A DNA stretch of 64,000 bases from CALBPI01 sp039821645 (GTDB lineage: Bacteria > Pseudomonadota > Gammaproteobacteria > Steroidobacterales > Woeseiaceae): assembly GCA_039821645.1 (NCBI GenBank), contig JBCBNU010000008.1, positions 3,183 through 67,182 on the forward strand. Reading direction: 5' to 3'. Both the position numbers and the translations under genes were made by a program. The notes below the pieces were generated by a model. That model was not told the DNA's origin, did no database searches, and saw only the letters and a program-made list of their open reading frames with translations. Below, in pieces: positions 34,165 through 43,575 of the stretch; position 1 is the stretch's first letter, and each line of letters starts with the position of its first letter.

Positions 34165-34617
34165 ATGCCCGGTTTATATTTTGATGACACTCGAATCGGT
34201 CAGAAGATCGAGCACCGACTCCGACGCACTGTGACTGAGGCGGATAATGTCATGTTTTGTGCGATGACCCACAACCCGCAACCGCTGCATCTGGATGCCG
34301 AGTATGCGAGCAAGACCGAGTTCGGTCAGCGCGTCGTCAACAGTCTGTTCACGATGTCGCTGGCCGTCGGCATCAGCGTCGAGGACACCACCAACGGCAC
34401 GATCATTGCGAATCTCGGCTTCGGGGAAACACGCTTCACGAATCCAGTCTTTCATGGCGACACGCTGCGATTTGTCACCGAAGTCATCGACCGACGTGAT
34501 AGCAACTCGCGCCCCGATGCCGGCATCATCACGTTTCGCCACGAAGGCTTCAATCAACGCGAGGAAATGGTTTGCAGCATTACGCGAACCACGATGCTAC
34601 AGAGAAGCCCGACATGA
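34165..34617 (+). CDS. MaoC-family enoyl-CoA hydratase
   Basis: A 150-residue single hot-dog (MaoC) hydratase that adds water to an enoyl-CoA. The catalytic Asp/His-type element is in the MTHNPQPLHLD stretch, where the canonical Asp-Asn-His is altered to HNPQPLH, and FGQRVVNSLFT and FGETRFTNPVFHGDTL are typical of the mesaconyl/itaconyl-CoA hydratase-like subgroup. In place of liuC here, it probably hydrates 3-methylglutaconyl-CoA. It overlaps the next gene by 4 bases (ATGA), supporting a two-step hydratase-lyase unit. Confidence 0.8.
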   Translation: MPGLYFDDTRIGQKIEHRLRRTVTEADNVMFCAMTHNPQPLHLDAEYASKTEFGQRVVNSLFTMSLAVGISVEDTTNGTIIANLGFGETRFTNPVFHGDTLRFVTEVIDRRDSNSRPDAGIITFRHEGFNQREEMVCSITRTTMLQRSPT

Positions 34618-35480
34618 GCGCTCGCGCGCGCTCATGGCTGTTTGTCCCCGGCGACAGCGAACGCAAGATTGAAAAGTCTGCCACCACCGACGCGGATGTC
34701 GTGGTGTATGACCTCGAGGACGCGGTGGTACCCGAGCGCCGTGCACATGCTCGCGAGCAAGTTGGCGCCATACTGCAGCGCTCCGTCGCTCCCGTTCAAT
34801 GCGTACGCGTGAATCCTGTGGATACCGAAGCGTGTGCTCAAGACGTTGCGGCTGTCATGCCGCATGCTCCAGCCTGGATCATGCAGCCCAAGCTCCGCGG
34901 TGCAGCGTGCGCCGATCAACTCGCCGCACTCCTGCGCGACGTTGACAACAAAGCCGATGACGATCCGGAGGCGACACCTATCATCGCCATCGTCACGGAA
35001 ACGCCGGAGATGGCGCTGAAGCTCCCCGCACTAAATTCCCTCAACCCACGGGTCCGCGCGATCACCTGGGGCGCCGAAGACCTGTCCGCTGCACTCGGCG
35101 CTACGGCCACGCGCGACGCGAACGGCGACTGGTTATCGTTGTACCAACAGATGCGAAGTCAAACGTTACTGCTGGCAAGGTCGCTCGATGTGCTTGCGAT
35201 CGACACACTGTTTGCTGACTTTCGGGATATCGCTGGGCTTATTCACTACGCGGCGGCTGCAGCACGTGACGGCTTTGATGGGCAGTTGGCGATTCACCCC
35301 GCCCAGACCGACCCCATCAACACGGCATTTACCCCATCAGCAGAAGCACTTGAATACGCGCAACGCATCATCACTGCTTTCGCGGCAACACCCACCGCCG
35401 GTGCTGTGCAACTCGACGGTCGCATGCTCGATCGACCGCATCTCACATTGGCCCAGAAACTGATCGCCCGCGCGGGTTAG
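34614..35480 (+). CDS. CitE-like (HpcH/HpaI family) beta-hydroxyacyl-CoA lyase
   Basis: A 288-residue CitE-type lyase. RSWLFVPGDSERKIEKS starts the barrel, DVVVYDLEDAVVPERR carries the metal-binding Asp and Glu, and RVNPVDT, ITWGAEDLSAALGA and GQLAIHPAQ complete the family set. Such enzymes cleave malyl-, citramalyl- or 3-hydroxy-3-methylglutaryl-CoA. In this operon, with no liuE, cleavage of HMG-CoA to acetoacetate and acetyl-CoA is the most economical role, as described for a CitE-like lyase in Mycobacterium tuberculosis leucine catabolism. Stereochemistry would then differ from the classical HMG-CoA lyase. ATG at 34614 overlaps the MaoC stop. Confidence 0.82.
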   Translation: MSARARSWLFVPGDSERKIEKSATTDADVVVYDLEDAVVPERRAHAREQVGAILQRSVAPVQCVRVNPVDTEACAQDVAAVMPHAPAWIMQPKLRGAACADQLAALLRDVDNKADDDPEATPIIAIVTETPEMALKLPALNSLNPRVRAITWGAEDLSAALGATATRDANGDWLSLYQQMRSQTLLLARSLDVLAIDTLFADFRDIAGLIHYAAAAARDGFDGQLAIHPAQTDPINTAFTPSAEALEYAQRIITAFAATPTAGAVQLDGRMLDRPHLTLAQKLIARAG

Positions 35481-36118
35481 ATCAAACCTAGCTCAATCGC
35501 TTTCAACACGGCGCGGGTGCGATCGCGCACGCCGAGCTTCGAGAGAATATTGGAGACCTGATTCTTGATCGTGCCTTCCGACTTGGACAGCGCCTGAGAA
35601 ATTTCCTTGTTGCTGTAGCCCCCTGCCATCAGGCGAATGACCTCGGTCTCTCGCGGCGATAAGGGCTCGACGGCATCCGACGGCGTGTCGCCCGAACGCT
35701 CGCCTAACCCCTTCAACAGAGTCTGTGTCAGCGCGGGTTGAATCATGGTCTCGCCGCGTGCAACCGATTCGATCGCCGCCACGAGATCATCGAGCGAAAC
35801 ATCTTTAAGCAGGTAGCCCTTGGCGCCGGCACGAATACCGTCGAGCACCTGCTCATGGTCGTCAAAAGTTGTCAGGATAATCACCGGCACGCTCGAGCCG
35901 GCTTCGGTCAATGCACGAATTGCATCGGCACCGTTCAGGCGCGGCATACGCATGTCCATCAGGACAACATCGGGGTCGTGCGCTTCGACAAGTGCGACCG
36001 CCTCAGCACCATCATCGGCTTCGGCGACCACCTCGACGGCATCGGACAGCGCCAGTAAACCCGCGATGCCCTGTCGGACCAGCATCTGGTCATCGATGAG
36101 CGCGACCCTTATCGGCAT
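35477..36118 (-). CDS. NarL/FixJ-type response regulator
   Basis: A 213-residue response regulator with an N-terminal receiver (phospho-acceptor Asp in PDVVLMDMRMP, Lys in GAKGYLLKDVS) and a C-terminal LuxR-type helix-turn-helix (LSPRETEVIRLMAGGYSNKEISQAL). Its start overlaps the histidine kinase stop by one base (TAATG), so the two form a coupled pair. Target genes are not evident; the divergent membrane-protein gene is a candidate. It converges on the citE-like gene with a 4-base overlap of the reading frames. Confidence 0.9.
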   Translation of the reverse strand: MPIRVALIDDQMLVRQGIAGLLALSDAVEVVAEADDGAEAVALVEAHDPDVVLMDMRMPRLNGADAIRALTEAGSSVPVIILTTFDDHEQVLDGIRAGAKGYLLKDVSLDDLVAAIESVARGETMIQPALTQTLLKGLGERSGDTPSDAVEPLSPRETEVIRLMAGGYSNKEISQALSKSEGTIKNQVSNILSKLGVRDRTRAVLKAIELGLI

Positions 36119-37239
36119 TAGGCGGCTAAGGGAATCACGGCACGCAGCGCCACACCCTCTGGTGCCGGCTGAACTGCCAACGTACCGCCAACCGCTTGCA
36201 AACGTTCTCGCATGCCTTTGATGCCGTTGCCTTCGTCAAGCGATTCGGCGCCACCATCGTCACGGACGCTGACGTGCACTGCGCCATCTTCCTGATACAC
36301 ACGCACCCAGCTGTGCCGCGCGTTGCCGTGACGCAGCGAGTTAGTAATCGCTTCCTGCACACAGCGGATGATCGCATCCGCAATGTCGACATCCTCAACA
36401 CTGACGGTCGCATCTACCTCCAGAGTGACGTCGAGCTGAGGCACGTTTTCCACCAACAATTCGAGCGAGCGACGCAGGTCAAGCGTGCCCTGATCGCGCA
36501 ACGAGGACACCGCCTCACGCACATCGGCCAACAAAAGCCGAGCCAATCCACGAGCTTGTTCAATGCGCTTGCGTGCTTCACCGTCGGCTTGGCGTTCTGC
36601 AATCTGAAGATTAATTGACAGCGCGGTGAGGTGGTGGCCGACCAGATCATGTAGGTCCCGCGCAATGCGAGTGCGTTCGCTTTGCCGCGACGCCTCGGAC
36701 AACAAGTGTTGTGTGGCGACCAACTCGGCATACAACGCCTGAGTGTGATCGCGTGCTGCCTCAGCGCGCATCGCACTGCGTGCACTCATCAAGGCAAAGA
36801 CATGAAACGTTGCGTATAGCGCCGTCGTCTCCACCGCGAAATCGTCACCCCATGAGAATGTCAGCATCGCCCACCACGCCAGCGTGACGCCGAACAATGC
36901 CGCGAGGCAAGCACGCGATGGATACAGTGAGGGCATCATCGCGATCCAGATGATGGTAAAGATCTGTAGAAAATCAATGGAGATCAGACTGGCTAAGGCG
37001 AACACGCTCAGCAACTGAATCGCATGCAAGACCCGCCGAATCGTTAACGACCAGGCCTTGGTGTTCGATGCCAGCATCGCCACGAGGTACACGAGCAAGA
37101 GCGCGATGGTGGGTTCCAGCATCGCCATATAGGACACAGGATTCTTCGTCATCGTCCAAAGAACGATGCCACCGACCACAGCCCAGGTGCCGATACCCGC
37201 ATAAAAGTCGATACGCCACTGTTTCATTGGATTGTTCAT
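36118..37239 (-). CDS. Sensor histidine kinase (HisKA_3 / DesK-NarX type)
   Basis: A membrane histidine kinase of about 373 residues. Five or six hydrophobic segments in the first 150 residues form the input domain, with no large periplasmic sensor. The dimerisation box ERTRIARDLHDLVGHHLTAL carries the phospho-His, and AITNSLRHGNA, VRDDGG and GIKGMRERLQAVGG are N, G1 and G2 boxes of the ATPase domain. This architecture resembles DesK-type sensors of membrane or small-molecule cues. Several in-frame starts exist (37290, 37239, 37227); 37239 was chosen because it begins just before the first hydrophobic stretch, but no clear ribosome site supports any. Confidence 0.85.
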   Translation of the reverse strand: MNNPMKQWRIDFYAGIGTWAVVGGIVLWTMTKNPVSYMAMLEPTIALLLVYLVAMLASNTKAWSLTIRRVLHAIQLLSVFALASLISIDFLQIFTIIWIAMMPSLYPSRACLAALFGVTLAWWAMLTFSWGDDFAVETTALYATFHVFALMSARSAMRAEAARDHTQALYAELVATQHLLSEASRQSERTRIARDLHDLVGHHLTALSINLQIAERQADGEARKRIEQARGLARLLLADVREAVSSLRDQGTLDLRRSLELLVENVPQLDVTLEVDATVSVEDVDIADAIIRCVQEAITNSLRHGNARHSWVRVYQEDGAVHVSVRDDGGAESLDEGNGIKGMRERLQAVGGTLAVQPAPEGVALRAVIPLAA

Positions 37240-37370
37240 AACCAGTATTGTGCCCTGCCTGCGGTATTGGGCAAATAGGCCAAAAGTCATAGTGACAAGT
37301 CATGACAGGCGGCACTTCGAAGCGTGCGGTTCGCCGACGATACTGAGCTCACGCTAACGAGGAGTTCGTC

Positions 37371-38159
37371 ATGCACCATGTTCACCAGTCATTGCTCTAC
37401 GCCCACATCGCCACTGGCCTCGTTGCCGTTATCGCCTTCTGGTTGCCGGTTGCCGCCCACAAAGGCTCTGACTGGCATATCCGGGCAGGCCGCTTCTACG
37501 TGTGGGCCATGTATGCAGTCACGGCCACCGCGTTTAGCATGTGTGTGCTGGTTCTGGTGAATCCTGTGGGCATCGCCGCTGAGGGCGAGTACATCAGTGC
37601 CGAACGCGCTTGGTCAGTGCGCAGCAACGCCCAGACTTTTGCCGTATTCCTATTGATGCTATCGCTGCTGGTGTTGAGTGCGCTCAGACATGGACTGCTC
37701 GCACTGCGCCTGAAATCCGATGCAAACGTTCTGAAGCGCCCGATGCACCGCGCGCTGATTATCGCGCTCGGTGTGGTCAGCGTACTCGTCGGATGGGTGG
37801 GCGTTGACCAGGGCCGCATCCTGCTGATGGTCTTTGCTGTGCTCGGCATCAACGGCGCCATTCGCATGTTTCGCGAAACGCTTCGTTCCGAATGGACCCG
37901 AGGCGAAATGGTATTCGCCCATCTGAACGGCCTGCTTGGCACCGGCATCGGCGCGTACACCGCGGTATTCGCATTCGGCGGTTCGAGACTGCTGGCCGAG
38001 TTGCTGCCCGGCCAGCTGCAAGTGATTCCATGGGTGACACCAGCGATCGTCGGCACGATCGTGGTCGCACGCATGAAGCGGCGCTATGTCCGCAAGACCA
38101 CCGAACCCCGACGCGCCGGCGCGGTCGCATCAATCAAGGCGGCGCTGACACGAGCATAG
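37371..38159 (+). CDS. Multi-pass membrane protein, DUF2306-like
   Basis: A 262-residue integral membrane protein with about seven hydrophobic helices. The opening HIATGLVAVIAFWLPVAAHKGSDWHIRAGRFYVWAM has a conserved His, Gly, Arg and Lys arrangement of DUF2306-type proteins, which have no assigned biochemical role. AACGAGGAG precedes the ATG well. It is divergent from the two-component system and followed after 53 bases by the TPR gene, so the three may act together, but nothing in the sequence states how. Confidence 0.65.
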   Translation: MHHVHQSLLYAHIATGLVAVIAFWLPVAAHKGSDWHIRAGRFYVWAMYAVTATAFSMCVLVLVNPVGIAAEGEYISAERAWSVRSNAQTFAVFLLMLSLLVLSALRHGLLALRLKSDANVLKRPMHRALIIALGVVSVLVGWVGVDQGRILLMVFAVLGINGAIRMFRETLRSEWTRGEMVFAHLNGLLGTGIGAYTAVFAFGGSRLLAELLPGQLQVIPWVTPAIVGTIVVARMKRRYVRKTTEPRRAGAVASIKAALTRA

Positions 38160-38212
38160 TCACCATGACCCAACTCAATTCCAACTACACTCAACGCCTG
38201 GAGGATAAAATC

Positions 38213-39208
38213 ATGTCGCGCATAGAAACGATTATCCGAAACCTGCCGCTGGTCTTGCTGCTGATGCTGGCGGCATCGATGGCACGTGCGAATACCCTCG
38301 ACGACATTGCTACCGCACTGGAAAACGGCCAAACCACCGAAGCACAGGCAATGCTCGACGCTCTGGGTGACGACGCAACCGCGCCCGAAGTCCAATTATT
38401 ACAAGGTCAGCTTTGGGTGCAGACCAACCAACTGGATGAGGCGTTTGAACTTCTGAGTCAAGTCACCGAAGCGCGCCCTGACAACGCGGACGCGCAGTAC
38501 TGGCTCGGCGCTGCTGCCGGAAGCCTTGCTGCCAACGTCAGCATGTTCAAAGCAGGAAAGTACGCTCGCATCGTCAAGCGCGCGTTCACGCGCACCATCG
38601 AAATCGATCCCGAGTACGAAGACGCCTACGCAGGGCTGATCAGCTTTCATCTGCAGGCGCCACGCATTGTTGGCGGCAGCAAGAAAGAGGCACAAGCACT
38701 GGCCGAAAAACTGCAAACCCTCGATCCATTGCAAGGTGGTTTGTCTCTCGTCGACGTCTACCGTCAAACGCGGCGCGAAGACGAGGCGCGTGAATTGCTG
38801 AAAGCCATGGCCGAGAGCATGCCCGACGAGCCGCGCGCGTGGAGTTCGCTGGGTTTTCAGGCACAAGGTGATGAGGATTGGGAAACCGCCCACGAGGCTT
38901 TTAGCAAGGGTGCGAAGGCCGGCGATGATAGCCTTGAGCAAACTCGGGCACGGCTCGGCGCGCTCTACCAAGTTGGGCGCACTGCCGTTTTTGCGAACAC
39001 CAACCTTGAAGCCGGTATTGAAGCATTGGACGACTACTTGAAGGCCGACCTGCCCGACGGGCTGCCGGGTAAGGACTGGGCACACTATCGCAAAGGGCTG
39101 TTGCTCGAGGCGTCAGACAACAAGAGCGCCGCATTGACCGCCTATACAAATGCCAGGGCGATTACCGAAGATGAGGAATTGTTGGCGCAACTCGGCCGCA
39201 AGCTCTAA
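38213..39208 (+). CDS. Exported TPR-repeat protein
   Basis: A 331-residue protein with a signal peptide (residues 1-22, ending ARA) and TPR-type helical repeats through its length, clearest at AQYWLGAAAGSLAA, EDAYAGLISFHLQAPRIVGGSKKEAQALAEKL and AWSSLGFQAQGDEDWETAHEAF. GGAGG at 38200-38204 fixes the start at 38213; the longer upstream frame lies inside the membrane-protein gene. The motif PRIVGGS is found in a conserved family of periplasmic TPR proteins. The partner is unknown. Confidence 0.78.
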   Translation: MSRIETIIRNLPLVLLLMLAASMARANTLDDIATALENGQTTEAQAMLDALGDDATAPEVQLLQGQLWVQTNQLDEAFELLSQVTEARPDNADAQYWLGAAAGSLAANVSMFKAGKYARIVKRAFTRTIEIDPEYEDAYAGLISFHLQAPRIVGGSKKEAQALAEKLQTLDPLQGGLSLVDVYRQTRREDEARELLKAMAESMPDEPRAWSSLGFQAQGDEDWETAHEAFSKGAKAGDDSLEQTRARLGALYQVGRTAVFANTNLEAGIEALDDYLKADLPDGLPGKDWAHYRKGLLLEASDNKSAALTAYTNARAITEDEELLAQLGRKL

Positions 39209-39211
39209 TAA

Positions 39212-40273
39212 TCAAGACTCAGGCGTGTGGCGCTCGAGAAATGTGATCAGGTCGTTCATGAAGGGGTGATAAAAATCATCCGCCTCCTCGAACAGACAGT
39301 GCCGGGCTTCGGCGTAGACCTTTCCTTCACAGTTTGACAGCGCCGCACACGCCGCCTCTGACTTGGCGTTATCTACGAACGTGTCGTTCTCAGCGAGCGG
39401 CATCCACACCGGCAACGTGAGCTCTTTTAGCGTCTTTGCCTGCGCAGCGCTCGCACCGGATTCAAGCATCGCAATAAGGAAATCATTGGTTAGCCCGCCC
39501 ACCTTCAGCGCTGGATCGGCGACCATCCACGAGTACCACAGACGCGTACGCGGGTTCGGATGACTGCAGTCACTCGCTTCGAGATTGTGTACCTGCAGAT
39601 CATATGACCAGTCCGTGGTGCCCGGCGCATAGCGTTCACCCAGACCCATGCCCCGCAGCATAATCAACAGGGCCTTCTCGACCGAGCTCGGGCGATCCCC
39701 ATACAAGCCATAAGCCGGCGTGATCAGAGCCGCTGCTGTAACCGAGTCGCCATCGGCAGTGGCGAGCACACGGGTGCCGAGCTGTGCACCCATCGAAAGC
39801 CCCACTACAAACACCGGCAGGTTGGGGTAGACCTCGCGCGCGGTTCGGATCGCTGCCCGGCCGGCGGTCACATGAGGATCCAGAGAGGTGGCATGGATTT
39901 TTTGCGGATTCGCGAGTGGACGGGCGCTGCCGCCCTGAGAGGGCCAATCGATCCCAACCACCGCGTAGCCCTCGTCCATCAGGCGCGTGAACGATTCATA
40001 GTAAATGTTGAGTGGTGCGGAATAGCCCGGAAAGAATACGACCACCCCTGTCGGCGCGAACTGCGAGCCCAGCCCGATTCGAACGGTCCCCGCACCATCC
40101 ACTTTCAATTCACGCGTAGTCCAGTCCTCGGGTTTAGCAAACCTCGGGTCGTCGAGGACATCGGTCGCGTTGTCGGGAATCGCCACCAGGGGCGCGGGTT
40201 GCTCGCGCGATACCCACAATACCGCACCGAACACCAGCACGAGAAGAACAATGACGAACAACCAGCGATTCAT
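39212..40273 (-). CDS. Membrane-anchored alpha/beta hydrolase (serine aminopeptidase S33-like)
   Basis: A 353-residue alpha/beta hydrolase with an N-terminal signal anchor (WLFVIVLLVLVFGAVLW). The nucleophile elbow is GLSMGAQ with Ser, preceded by FFPGYSAP, and AENDTFVD supplies a likely acid and ARHCLFEEAD the His. Monoacylglycerol lipase or lysophospholipase-like activity is plausible. It lies 29 bases downstream of the RND pump gene and in the same direction, so it may be the last gene of that operon. Confidence 0.75.
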   Translation of the reverse strand: MNRWLFVIVLLVLVFGAVLWVSREQPAPLVAIPDNATDVLDDPRFAKPEDWTTRELKVDGAGTVRIGLGSQFAPTGVVVFFPGYSAPLNIYYESFTRLMDEGYAVVGIDWPSQGGSARPLANPQKIHATSLDPHVTAGRAAIRTAREVYPNLPVFVVGLSMGAQLGTRVLATADGDSVTAAALITPAYGLYGDRPSSVEKALLIMLRGMGLGERYAPGTTDWSYDLQVHNLEASDCSHPNPRTRLWYSWMVADPALKVGGLTNDFLIAMLESGASAAQAKTLKELTLPVWMPLAENDTFVDNAKSEAACAALSNCEGKVYAEARHCLFEEADDFYHPFMNDLITFLERHTPES

Positions 40274-40302
40274 GCGGCGATTCTATCGAGCCGACACGGG
40301 AA

Positions 40303-43300
40303 TCACACCTCGTCGCGCTTGTGTTCCGGACCGGATGCAGAGAATCCCGCTCCGGAAACTGTGCGACCCGTCGGCGCTGGCTGCGTACCACTGAGTGTCT
40401 CTCTGAGCTTGCGCCACACAGCGGAGCAACCATCAAAGAAGTCCTGCCGAAGCATGTACAGCACCGGCACCATCACGAGGGTTATTACCGTAGCAAAGAT
40501 GATACCGAAACTCAGGCTGACCGCCATCGGAATCACAAACTGCGCCTGAGCGCTGGTCTCGAGCATGATCGGTATCAGACCGATTGCGGTCGTCAAAGAC
40601 GTCAGAATAATCGCACGGAAACGCGCTTTGCCCGACTGCACCACCGCCTGCTCCAACGCTACGCCCTCTTCGCGCGCCTTGTTGATGAAATCCACCATGA
40701 TCAGGCTGTCGTTTACCACCACGCCGGCCAGGGCAATCAATCCAAAGCAGGAGAACATGCTTACCGGCATATCGAGAATCAGGTGACCAATCAGTGCTCC
40801 GACGAAGCCGAACGGGATCACCGACATGATCATCAACGGCTGCGAATACGACTTCAGAGGAATCGCAATCAGTGCGTAAATCAGAAATAGCGCCGCAATC
40901 GAGGCATAACCAAGATTTTCGATGAACTCCTGCTCTTCAAGGCTGGCGCCCTCCAGCTTGTACTCAACACCGGGGTAGCGCTCGAGAATGCCGGGAATAA
41001 CCCGTGCTGTCATATCCGCAATGATCGTACCGGGCTGCGACACCAGCGTATCGAGATCGGACGAGACCGTTACAGTGCGTTCACCGTTCTGGCGTGAAAT
41101 TGCTGAATAAGCACTACCGTAGGTCGCCTTGGCTACCTCGCCGAACGGTACACGATCACCCTCAGGCGTCGTCACCAGCAGCGTCTCAAGGTCATAGACA
41201 GAACGCCGGTCAGACTCCGGGAATCGAAGCATCACGCGGACCTCATCGCTACCACGTTGAATGCGCTGCACCTCCTCACCAAAAAAGGCCTGGCGAACCT
41301 GAGTGCCCAGCGAATTTAGCGTGATCCCGAGCGCCTCACCTTTCGGCTTGATCTCCAATTCGATCTCGTCACCTGCGGCGCTCGCCGAATTGCGAACATC
41401 GAACACACCCGGGTATGCCGAAAGTGCCTGAGTGACTTCTTCGGCTGCCGCCTCCATCGAAACAATGTTCTCGCTGGTAAGCGCAAAACTCAGCGGTGCA
41501 CCGCCGCCAAAGGTCTGGCCATTCGTGAACTGCAGCGAGCGTACGCCCGGCAACTCACCTACCGCCTCGCGCCAGCGCGCTGCGTACTCGTCACCGTCAA
41601 TCAATTGGTCCTCGGTTGGCAACATCTCGATGATGACGCTGCCGCGTGTGCCGGTCTCGGTGAACGTCGCGGTATATTGCACCGGTTTTTCAGCGCCGGG
41701 GTTGTCTTCGAGGAAAGCTTCTTCAACCGCATACATTGCCTCCTCGATTTTCAAGAGCGTCGCATTACGATCCTCTTCCGGTGTGCCTGTCTGCATCGAC
41801 ACTGATGCGAACAGATAGTCTCCGGGCAGCGTCGGAAAAATAACGAGTCTGAGCGTGCCGCTTGCGAATAAACCACCCGCGAGAATGATCATCGCAAGGA
41901 AGGCGGTGAATGACACCGCACGCCAGCGCAGAGCCATTTGCAATAATGGCCCGTACACCCGATCGATGATCCAGTGCAAACCATGCTGCGTACGTCGTTG
42001 TAGGCGTTGGAAGAATTTGCTAACCCACTGCAGCGGATTCATGCTCTTCGCATAGGGACTGAAAATCTTCTCCTCGTCGACCGGTTCGATTTTCGCGTGC
42101 GCCAAATGCGCTGGCAGTATCAACTTTGACTCCACCAGAGAAAAGATCAGGCACAAACTGACAACGACCGACACAGCTTCGAGGAAAGACCCGGCGACAC
42201 CGCCAACAAACAGCATGGGCGCAAACGCGGCGATGGTCGTAAGCACACCGAAAGTGGCCGTGAGCGCGACTTTGTTCGCACCTAGAATCACGTTATCTAC
42301 CGAATGCCCATCAGCACGCGTCTTTGTGTAGATACTCTCGCCAATGATGATGGCGTCATCCACCACAATACCGAGTACCAGTATGAAACCGAACAGGCTG
42401 ATGACATTGATTGTGACCGGCCACGGTGTGTAGGGCAGCAGCGCAACCGCGCCAAAGAAGGTCACCGGAATGCCGATCATGACCCATAGTGCAAATTTTA
42501 ATCGCAGAAACAGACTGAGCACGATGAACACGAGCAGCAAACCCTGCCAGAGGTTTTTGAACATCATGTCGAGTCGCTGCTGTAGGTAAGATGCACGATC
42601 TACCCAAGTCACGATCTGTACTGAGTCGGGGAGCGTCTTGCGGAACTCTTTCACGTAGTCTTTGACGTACTTTGCGGTATCCAACTCGTTTTGCTGGCCG
42701 CCTGCCATCACCTGCATGTTGACAACCGACTGCTGATTGAGGCGACTAAAACCTTTGCTTTCGACAAAACCATCGTCAATACGAGCGATGTCCGATAGCG
42801 TTAGCCGGGTTCCGTCTGCGAATGTTCGCACCGCGATATCGGCATATTCCTGTCCAGTGAAGGCCTGGCCTTGTGTGCGCAATCGGATGTCGCCGCGGTC
42901 CGTTTTGATCGTGCCGCCCGGGATGTCACGAGCGCCGTTGCGAATCGCATTGGAGATCTCTGTCATCGTTAGGCCATAGCGCTCGAGTGTTGCCTGAGAC
43001 ACTTCGAAGCTGATTTCGTAGGCGCGGTCACCCAGGTACTGCACGTCGTTGATGCCCGGCAGTTTCAAAATACCGTCTCTGACATCCTTGGCGACCTCTT
43101 TGCGCGCATAGGCATCCATATCGCCAAACACGGAAATGAAGATCACCGGGATCGGTACTTCAATGCGCTCGATGACCGGTTCCTCAGCCAGTTCCGGGAA
43201 CGTATCGATCGCATCTACGCGCGTTTTAACCTGCGTTTGAACCTGATCGAGACTTGCGCTCGGTTCCAGCTCGATCGACACCGAGCCCGATCCTTCGCTG

Positions 43301-43566
43301 GCTGTCGAGGTGATTTCCGAGATGCCCGGAACGTCCTGCAGCGCCTCTTCGATGCGGATCAATATGCCCTGCTCAACCTCCTGCGGCGCAGCGCCGGGAT
43401 ACGGCACTCTGACGCTGATGATGTTCACCTCGAACTCGGGCGTCGTTTGCTTGCGGATCGTGGACGAGACGTAGAGGCCCGCCAGCACGATCACCGCCAA
43501 CAGAAGATTGGCCGCAACCGGGTTGCGTGCAAACCAGGCAATTAGTCCAGTAGGCTTTTCACTCAT
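40303..43566 (-). CDS. RND efflux transporter (HAE1/AcrB-like inner-membrane subunit)
   Basis: A 1087-residue RND permease that exports substrates using the proton gradient. The protein starts in the membrane (FARNPVAANLLLAVIVLAGLYVS), has two large periplasmic loops, and shows the paired acidic residues of the proton relay in GIVVDDAIIIGE (TM4). The second half repeats the fold, with the GVVVNDSLIMVDF motif near TM10. It follows the adaptor gene by 9 bases. No outer-membrane factor is encoded here. Substrates cannot be inferred from sequence. Confidence 0.9.
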   Translation of the reverse strand: MSEKPTGLIAWFARNPVAANLLLAVIVLAGLYVSSTIRKQTTPEFEVNIISVRVPYPGAAPQEVEQGILIRIEEALQDVPGISEITSTASEGSGSVSIELEPSASLDQVQTQVKTRVDAIDTFPELAEEPVIERIEVPIPVIFISVFGDMDAYARKEVAKDVRDGILKLPGINDVQYLGDRAYEISFEVSQATLERYGLTMTEISNAIRNGARDIPGGTIKTDRGDIRLRTQGQAFTGQEYADIAVRTFADGTRLTLSDIARIDDGFVESKGFSRLNQQSVVNMQVMAGGQQNELDTAKYVKDYVKEFRKTLPDSVQIVTWVDRASYLQQRLDMMFKNLWQGLLLVFIVLSLFLRLKFALWVMIGIPVTFFGAVALLPYTPWPVTINVISLFGFILVLGIVVDDAIIIGESIYTKTRADGHSVDNVILGANKVALTATFGVLTTIAAFAPMLFVGGVAGSFLEAVSVVVSLCLIFSLVESKLILPAHLAHAKIEPVDEEKIFSPYAKSMNPLQWVSKFFQRLQRRTQHGLHWIIDRVYGPLLQMALRWRAVSFTAFLAMIILAGGLFASGTLRLVIFPTLPGDYLFASVSMQTGTPEEDRNATLLKIEEAMYAVEEAFLEDNPGAEKPVQYTATFTETGTRGSVIIEMLPTEDQLIDGDEYAARWREAVGELPGVRSLQFTNGQTFGGGAPLSFALTSENIVSMEAAAEEVTQALSAYPGVFDVRNSASAAGDEIELEIKPKGEALGITLNSLGTQVRQAFFGEEVQRIQRGSDEVRVMLRFPESDRRSVYDLETLLVTTPEGDRVPFGEVAKATYGSAYSAISRQNGERTVTVSSDLDTLVSQPGTIIADMTARVIPGILERYPGVEYKLEGASLEEQEFIENLGYASIAALFLIYALIAIPLKSYSQPLMIMSVIPFGFVGALIGHLILDMPVSMFSCFGLIALAGVVVNDSLIMVDFINKAREEGVALEQAVVQSGKARFRAIILTSLTTAIGLIPIMLETSAQAQFVIPMAVSLSFGIIFATVITLVMVPVLYMLRQDFFDGCSAVWRKLRETLSGTQPAPTGRTVSGAGFSASGPEHKRDEV

Positions 43567-43575
43567 CGCACCGTC

